A stretch of DNA of 64,000 nucleotides from Planctomycetota bacterium (GTDB lineage Bacteria > Planctomycetota > UBA1135): positions 1 through 64,000 of the forward strand of contig JAPKBM010000002.1 of NCBI GenBank assembly GCA_026421205.1, read 5' to 3'. The notes beneath the pieces were generated by a model. That model was not told where the DNA came from, did no database searches, and was given only the letters and a program-made list of their open reading frames with translations. The position numbers and the translations under genes were made by a program. Below are positions 59,395 through 64,000 of the stretch, piece after piece. How positions within the stretch are numbered: the first letter of the stretch is position 1; the number at the start of each line of letters is the position of its first letter.

Positions 59395-59401
59395 TGCACA
59401 G

Positions 59402-60400
59402 ATGACTCCGGAACAAATCCACTATTGCGAATGCTGGGCTCGAGACGGCCTTCAGTCCATTGAAACTTTGGTTCCTGCAGAACGAAAGATCGAAATGATT
59501 CACGGCATGATTGATGCGGGTATTCCAGAGATGGAAGTCACGTCTTTCTCTCATCCAAAGTATCTCCCGCAGTTTGCCGACGCGGTGGATGTTTTGAAAG
59601 GGTTACGTCGGGATACGGATACAACTTATCGTGTCTTGATGCCGAACATCAAAGGATGGGAACGTTTTGAAGAATGCGTCAAAGAGGGTTACGGTGCGCA
59701 TCGAATCATTTTGATGATTTCATCTTCGGAAACGCATAACACCAAAAACTTCCAAGCCAATCATGAGCAGGCTATGGCGGAGCACGCGGAAATCATGAAG
59801 CGTGCTTTAGCGCTGGGTGTGGAAGTAGTTGGCTGTGTTGGCACTGTTTTTGGCTGTGCCATTGAGGGGGATATCCCTATGCCGCTGATTGATAAGTTGG
59901 TGAATTTCTACCATGACAACGGAGCTTGTTTGCTGATGATGGGCGATACCACAGGCCAGGCTAATCCTGCGCAAGTAAGGAGAATCTACGGTCATTTGAT
60001 GTCCACGCATCCCGACGTAGAGTTTTTGGCGCACTTTCATGACACGCGCGGTACCGGGCTTACCAATGCTTGGACGGCGGTGGAGTGCGGTGTGAAGTGG
60101 GTAGATGGCTCTTTAGGCGCCATCGGCGGTCAGCCCGCTACCGGTGCCAAGCTTTACCACTTGGGGTACAAAGGAAATATTTGTACCGAAGATTTTTTGT
60201 CGATGGCGGATGAATCTGGAGTCAAGAGCGGAGTGAATATTGACAAGCTACATTTGCTTGGCAAACGCGCCGAAGAAGTGGTGGGTTTCCCTATGCGCTC
60301 TAACGTGATTCATGCTGGGCGCGTAGACCATGATCCTTCAGCTGCTGAGAAGGCAACGTTAGCGGAAGGTGGGAAGGGGACTGCGGCTACGAATGCATAG
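59402..60400 (+). CDS. HMG-CoA-lyase-like DRE-TIM metallolyase
   Basis: 332-aa enzyme of the HMGL/pyruvate-carboxyltransferase-like TIM-barrel family. WARDGLQSIETLVPAERKIEMI (metal Asp and Gln), MEVTSFSHPKYLPQFADA, MGDTTGQANP, LAHFHDTRGTGL (metal His pair) and DGSLGAIGGQPATGAKL are seen. True HMG-CoA lyase has GGCPYAPGASGN with a Cys; here the segment is GGQPATGAKLYH, so the active-site Cys is lacking and the substrate may differ. Likely leucine/terpenoid-acid breakdown or a related aldol cleavage. Confidence 0.85.
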   Translation: MTPEQIHYCECWARDGLQSIETLVPAERKIEMIHGMIDAGIPEMEVTSFSHPKYLPQFADAVDVLKGLRRDTDTTYRVLMPNIKGWERFEECVKEGYGAHRIILMISSSETHNTKNFQANHEQAMAEHAEIMKRALALGVEVVGCVGTVFGCAIEGDIPMPLIDKLVNFYHDNGACLLMMGDTTGQANPAQVRRIYGHLMSTHPDVEFLAHFHDTRGTGLTNAWTAVECGVKWVDGSLGAIGGQPATGAKLYHLGYKGNICTEDFLSMADESGVKSGVNIDKLHLLGKRAEEVVGFPMRSNVIHAGRVDHDPSAAEKATLAEGGKGTAATNA

Positions 60401-60416
60401 TGGCTGATTTCGAGAT

Positions 60417-62864
60417 TTACTGAATCGAAATCGGCAATGGAGCGGAATCCAAAATGATTCCTGTGGCATGATCCAAGGCTCCCGCTTCCAAAAACAAATT
60501 CATTCCACTGGCGGATGGAGGCAAAGGTGCTGTAAACACAGCTTGTCCAATTTCATCAGTTCGCCCGCTGGCACCTACTTTCCAGCCCACGCCAACGTCA
60601 AAGGAATGGCCAGAAATGATACTGCCAGAGTCTGTCAAGCTCCATAGAATCACGCAGAAAGAACTTGCCGGAGCACCGGATAAAGTCCATGTTGCCTGAG
60701 AGCCTGCTGACGGTTGCGTGGGGCCGTTTAACTGTAGCCAGTCACTGCCATCCGAAGTGCCTAGGGTGACGAGTTCAAAGTCATCCAAATTCCAACCGCC
60801 AAATTCTACGCCACCATCGGACTCTAAATCAAAACGAACTTTTACAGCAGCGTTGTTGTCAGCGTCGGTGCTGATGTCAAGATTCACGGGAACCCAGGAT
60901 GTGTCCACGGTGTGACCGCTGGTTGGATTTTGCCAGACGAGGTTGCCGTTGACGCGGATGGTGGCTTGGTCATATTGACCTTCCTCGACGGTGAGCCATC
61001 GGCGGAAACGTAGGTGCACGCCAGTGTGTCCGGTGCAGTCAATGTCCGGTGATTTCAGACGATTATGCACGTTCGATGCGTACTCTCCGTTCCAACCACT
61101 GGGGCCTAAGTCATTACCCCAAATCTTCGTGCCGGAAAATGCTGACGCGGGGTCTCCGGCAAGGCCGTAGGGAACGCCCCTTTGCCAATCATCTTGCGTG
61201 GCCACTTGGGTGTGCGTCCAACCTTCATCCCCACTCCCTTCAAAGTCATTGGCGTAAATGATAGTGCTGGTGCCGATACGGAAGAGGTGCGTGGTTTCAC
61301 CCGCTTGAAATCCGTCGGGTAACCAGAGGCTTCGACCGCGGTCATCCATGCCTTCCAACCAGTATTCCACGGTGGCCGGCGCGGTTTGGCCTGGGATGCC
61401 TGCTGCCCATTGGTCTGCGGTGGAGGTGAGGGCGCAGGCAACCGTGATCCAATTACCGGAATCCACGCGGTAGTGCAAATTCAAATGGGCAAGGCTTCGT
61501 CCATTTCGGTCTGGTGCTTGCACGGCCACAAAGTAGGGGCCGAGTTCATTGCGGGTATCCACCAGCGCCGTATGCTCCAAAACTAACCCCGCAGGCCGAG
61601 CTAATTCCGCCAAAGTAGCCAATGCGCCTTGCGTGATCAGCCTGGCTAAATCAAAGTCATTCGCCGATGTACCGACGGTGTCTGAAGAGGAGTGGATGTA
61701 CGGGCTGTATTGCCCAATATCCTCAAAAGGAAAACATGCGGGAAATCCATTTTGAAAAAATGGCCGATGGTCACTGGTTCCGCCGGAAAGATAACCGCTG
61801 GTGACGGGCAAACTGGGTACGTAAGCTTGGTAGACCTCCATCGCAAAAGAATTTAACGAGGGCGTGGTGTCGTTCAGCACAAAATCCACACTGCGGGAAT
61901 CTCCGTTGGCGCGATAAGCCACCATGTCCAACTGCACCATGCCGACGACGTCGGCTCCTTGGGAAGCCAAGTGACTAGCGTAGGCTTCGGAGCCCAGCAA
62001 GCCCAACTCTTCGCCGGAGAACGCACAAAACCGCAAAGTGTAGTCAAAGTTATGGCCAGCAAGAATGCGCGCGATTTCTAAAACTGACGCAACGCCGGAA
62101 GCATCATCATCCGCGCCTGGAGCGTTGCCCGACGTTGTGGAATAATTAATGGAGTCATAGTGTGCGCCCACAATGACGACGCGGTCCGGGTTGGTGGTTC
62201 CAGGGAAATCACCGATAACGACGTCGGCGCCACTGTCATAATTAAAAAGACTAGTCTGCGCACCTAGGGCGTTCAGTTCTTGAAGAATCCAATTCTGCGC
62301 GCTGACTTCGCCGGGTTGAAAGTGTCGTCGCGTACCGAAATTGACCAGCGTGTTGACGTCGGCCAGAAGATTAGCCTTGGAAACCTGTGCGACGAGTGCT
62401 TGAATGTCGGGGTCTGGATTAACCGCCGACGCGCGTCGGTCTTGGAAAACGGCCGGCTTCATGGGGGATTGAAGTGCCACCGTACGAAAGGCGCCGTGGC
62501 AGGAAAAAGGTTGCTTTTGAATTTCATCCAGCAGTTCTTTTTCTAGCAGGCGAATCATCATGCCTTGCGACGGGGCTTTCCAGAGAAGTTGTCCGGCGTG
62601 CACCGCAGGGTTGCCGGGGAATTCATGCGCATGCGCAGAAAGAATTACCGGTTGGAAGCCGTCGGCCCATATAGGAAGGACTTCCATGGGCACGGAATAA
62701 TGGTTGGCGAGGGTGGCGTTCGCCTGACCCAACAAAAAACCGCCCATGTCGTCATACATTTGGCCTTGGGCAATGAGGTGGTCCCGCACTTCCGCCCTGC
62801 CTCCGTAGTCATATACGGCCAATGTGGGGTCGTGCAGAAAGAAAAGAAGTAGGGCGGAGAGCAT
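60417..62864 (-). CDS. Secreted M28 zinc aminopeptidase with C-terminal binding domains
   Basis: 815 aa, signal peptide MLSALLLFFLHDPTLA. Peptidase M28 core (about 160-400): VIVGAHYDSINYST (His), GADDDASGVASVLEIARI (bridging Asp), SGEELGLLGSEAYA (Glu), MVQLDMVAYR (Asp) and YIHSSSDTVG (His). C-terminal part: a MAM/jelly-roll-like domain with IIYANDFEGSGDEGWTHT and GGWNLDDFELVTL, then a beta-sandwich ending ASGMNLFLEAGALDHATG. The last two are shared with the gene after it and with the relic at 58096. Its ATG overlaps the stop of the next gene upstream (TAATG). Probably cell-surface or secreted. Confidence 0.88.
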   Translation of the reverse strand: MLSALLLFFLHDPTLAVYDYGGRAEVRDHLIAQGQMYDDMGGFLLGQANATLANHYSVPMEVLPIWADGFQPVILSAHAHEFPGNPAVHAGQLLWKAPSQGMMIRLLEKELLDEIQKQPFSCHGAFRTVALQSPMKPAVFQDRRASAVNPDPDIQALVAQVSKANLLADVNTLVNFGTRRHFQPGEVSAQNWILQELNALGAQTSLFNYDSGADVVIGDFPGTTNPDRVVIVGAHYDSINYSTTSGNAPGADDDASGVASVLEIARILAGHNFDYTLRFCAFSGEELGLLGSEAYASHLASQGADVVGMVQLDMVAYRANGDSRSVDFVLNDTTPSLNSFAMEVYQAYVPSLPVTSGYLSGGTSDHRPFFQNGFPACFPFEDIGQYSPYIHSSSDTVGTSANDFDLARLITQGALATLAELARPAGLVLEHTALVDTRNELGPYFVAVQAPDRNGRSLAHLNLHYRVDSGNWITVACALTSTADQWAAGIPGQTAPATVEYWLEGMDDRGRSLWLPDGFQAGETTHLFRIGTSTIIYANDFEGSGDEGWTHTQVATQDDWQRGVPYGLAGDPASAFSGTKIWGNDLGPSGWNGEYASNVHNRLKSPDIDCTGHTGVHLRFRRWLTVEEGQYDQATIRVNGNLVWQNPTSGHTVDTSWVPVNLDISTDADNNAAVKVRFDLESDGGVEFGGWNLDDFELVTLGTSDGSDWLQLNGPTQPSAGSQATWTLSGAPASSFCVILWSLTDSGSIISGHSFDVGVGWKVGASGRTDEIGQAVFTAPLPPSASGMNLFLEAGALDHATGIILDSAPLPISIQ

Positions 62865-64000
62865 TATTGAACTTGAAGGGTGAGAAGGTTGGAGTCCAAA
62901 ACAGCACCTGTGGCATCCAGCGCGCCAGCTTCTAGGTAAATCGTGAGCCCGCTTGTATTCGATGGCAGCGTTGCCGTAAAGCTTGCCAAGCCGACGGTAT
63001 TAGCGCTTTGCTGACTACCCACCGTCCATGGAGTTCCAAGGTCAAAAGGGTGGCCCATGATGCTGGTGCCCGCGTTAGACAGACTCCAAAGTAGGTAAAC
63101 CGTTCGATTGGGTGTGGCGCCCGAAACCGTCCAGTTTCCGGATCCACCAGCAGAGGCTTGGGTCGTTCCACCAAGGTTGAGTCGATCTGTATTTCCACTG
63201 ACTGCCTTGAGTCCGATAACTTTGACATCATCAATGTTCCAACCCCCATAGTTGTTGCTCCCGTTGGCATCTAAGGTCCAACGTATTTTTGCATCGACGC
63301 GGTCCGCCGACGCCGAGGAAATGTCGTGGGTTTGGATGGACCATGCGGTGTCGATTTGGGCATTGTCGTTGGGATTTTCCCACGCAAGGTCTCCATTGGC
63401 ACGAACTTGCGCAATGTCATTGAAAGAATGGTCAATAGCCAACCAACGAGCATACTCCACAAAGACGCGGTCAAATCCAGTAGTGTCAATTTCTGGAGAA
63501 CGCAAGTAGTTCTTTGCATTGGACTTGTACTTTCCATTCCAACTGGTGCCAACGCCAAGGTCGTTGCCCCAAACGTTGGTGCCGGAATACGCACTAGAAG
63601 GGTCTTCGGCATCGCCGACGGGATTACCGCGTTGCCAATCATCTTCAGTGTTTTGCTGCACGTGTGTCCAGCTTTCATCGGAGGCACCTTCAAAGTCATT
63701 GAAGTACAAGAGAACTTTGTCTCCAATCAGGAAGCGAATTTCCCCGGTGGTGGGGTAGCGATAGTCGTTGCCGTCGGAATTAGTGATGAGCATGTGGTAG
63801 GTCACGACCGATGGAGAAGCCTGGCCAGGGATGCTTGCCGCCCAATTGATGCCACCTATATTGCTCATGCCAACGCTGATGGGGCCATTGCCGTCTACGT
63901 CATATTCCACGATAGCCGAAGCGATGCTGGTTCCGGCAACCGGGTCAAGGTCCGCGATGACGTTGTAAGGACCGGCTTCATTCGTGGTATCCGCAACCGG
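62864..64000 (-). CDS. Relative of the M28 gene's C-terminal half (5' end outside window)
   Basis: At least 378 codons, open to the window edge. It starts in a beta-rich region (TTNEAGPYNVIADLDPVAG; IPGQASPSVVTYHMLI), then the MAM/jelly-roll-like domain (LLYFNDFEGASDESWTHV, WGNDLGVGTSWNGKYKS, GGWNIDDVKVIGL) and the terminal domain (TSGLTIYLEAGALDATG, ends LLTLQVQ), colinear with the M28 peptidase C-terminus. The upstream catalytic module is not in the window. Its TAA overlaps the ATG of the M28 gene, so the two are coupled. Likely another secreted hydrolase with the same carrier domains. Confidence 0.85.
   Translation of the reverse strand, partial: PVADTTNEAGPYNVIADLDPVAGTSIASAIVEYDVDGNGPISVGMSNIGGINWAASIPGQASPSVVTYHMLITNSDGNDYRYPTTGEIRFLIGDKVLLYFNDFEGASDESWTHVQQNTEDDWQRGNPVGDAEDPSSAYSGTNVWGNDLGVGTSWNGKYKSNAKNYLRSPEIDTTGFDRVFVEYARWLAIDHSFNDIAQVRANGDLAWENPNDNAQIDTAWSIQTHDISSASADRVDAKIRWTLDANGSNNYGGWNIDDVKVIGLKAVSGNTDRLNLGGTTQASAGGSGNWTVSGATPNRTVYLLWSLSNAGTSIMGHPFDLGTPWTVGSQQSANTVGLASFTATLPSNTSGLTIYLEAGALDATGAVLDSNLLTLQVQ

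Noticed and set aside
1-64000. CRISPR array, prophage, insertion sequence or integron
   Set aside because: I saw no regularly spaced repeats of 23-40 bp, no transposase or integrase motif and no attachment site; the scattered GCCGACG copies are irregularly spaced.

Overview
The window reads as chromosomal DNA of an uncultured Gram-negative bacterium. LptF/LptG-type permeases, a secretin, a phosphate-selective-porin-like barrel, MauG-type haem enzymes and many lipoproteins show an outer membrane. The mix of a bacterial topoisomerase VI, a PPi-type phosphofructokinase, FG-GAP, TIG and matrixin secreted proteins and repeated alkaline-phosphatase-superfamily proteins would suit Planctomycetota or a neighbouring candidate phylum. 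That placement is inference; there is no rRNA in the window. I saw no tRNA, CRISPR array, transposase or prophage.

Layout. 1-5101 (minus): a type IV pilus assembly operon of pseudopilin, a 50-aa membrane peptide, pilM, pilN, pilO, pilP and a secretin cut by the window start. 5470-8372 (minus): topoisomerase VI A and B. 8421-16869 (plus): a transglutaminase-esterase fusion, a FliA-type sigma factor, an M1 peptidase, a membrane protein, PPi-phosphofructokinase and a porin. 16876-18105 (minus): a ThrE-like exporter. 18556-34224 (plus): a secreted partner plus matrixin/TIG protein, three alkaline-phosphatase-superfamily proteins, UspA, an exonuclease, LptF/LptG-like permeases, a TPR lipoprotein, a nitrilase-family amidase, thiolase and 3-hydroxyacyl-CoA dehydrogenase. 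34221-39735 (minus): two HEAT-like secreted proteins, carA, tsaD and an S41 protease. 39945-41178 (plus): PTPS/QueD, FolE and a small membrane protein. 41215-43251 (minus): an FG-GAP protein. 43315-47770 (plus): a lipoprotein, deoA, rsmJ and nadA. 47767-53313 (minus): MauG, a FixH/YtkA-like lipoprotein, a gluzincin, a pilin with its own terminator, a secreted protein and xthA. 53359-60400: ALDH7, a PPOX protein, trmL/GNAT, ychF, a pseudogene, two glutaredoxins with BolA, and an HMG-CoA-lyase-like enzyme. 60417-64000 (minus): an M28 peptidase and a truncated relative.

Two window-wide signals stand out. First, the 7-mer GCCGACG (complement CGTCGGC) occurs 69 times by my manual count, against about 8 expected at random. 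It lies in both orientations, in all reading frames and in non-coding DNA, which suggests a selected DNA-level motif. Second, many operon-leading genes carry a TAnnnT hexamer (TAGAAT, TACAAT, TATCCT) 5-10 nt before the start codon, as expected for leaderless mRNAs. Later genes in each operon are joined by ATGA, GTGA, TTGA or TAATG overlaps. The clearest consequence is the trmL/GNAT pair, whose divergent start codons overlap.
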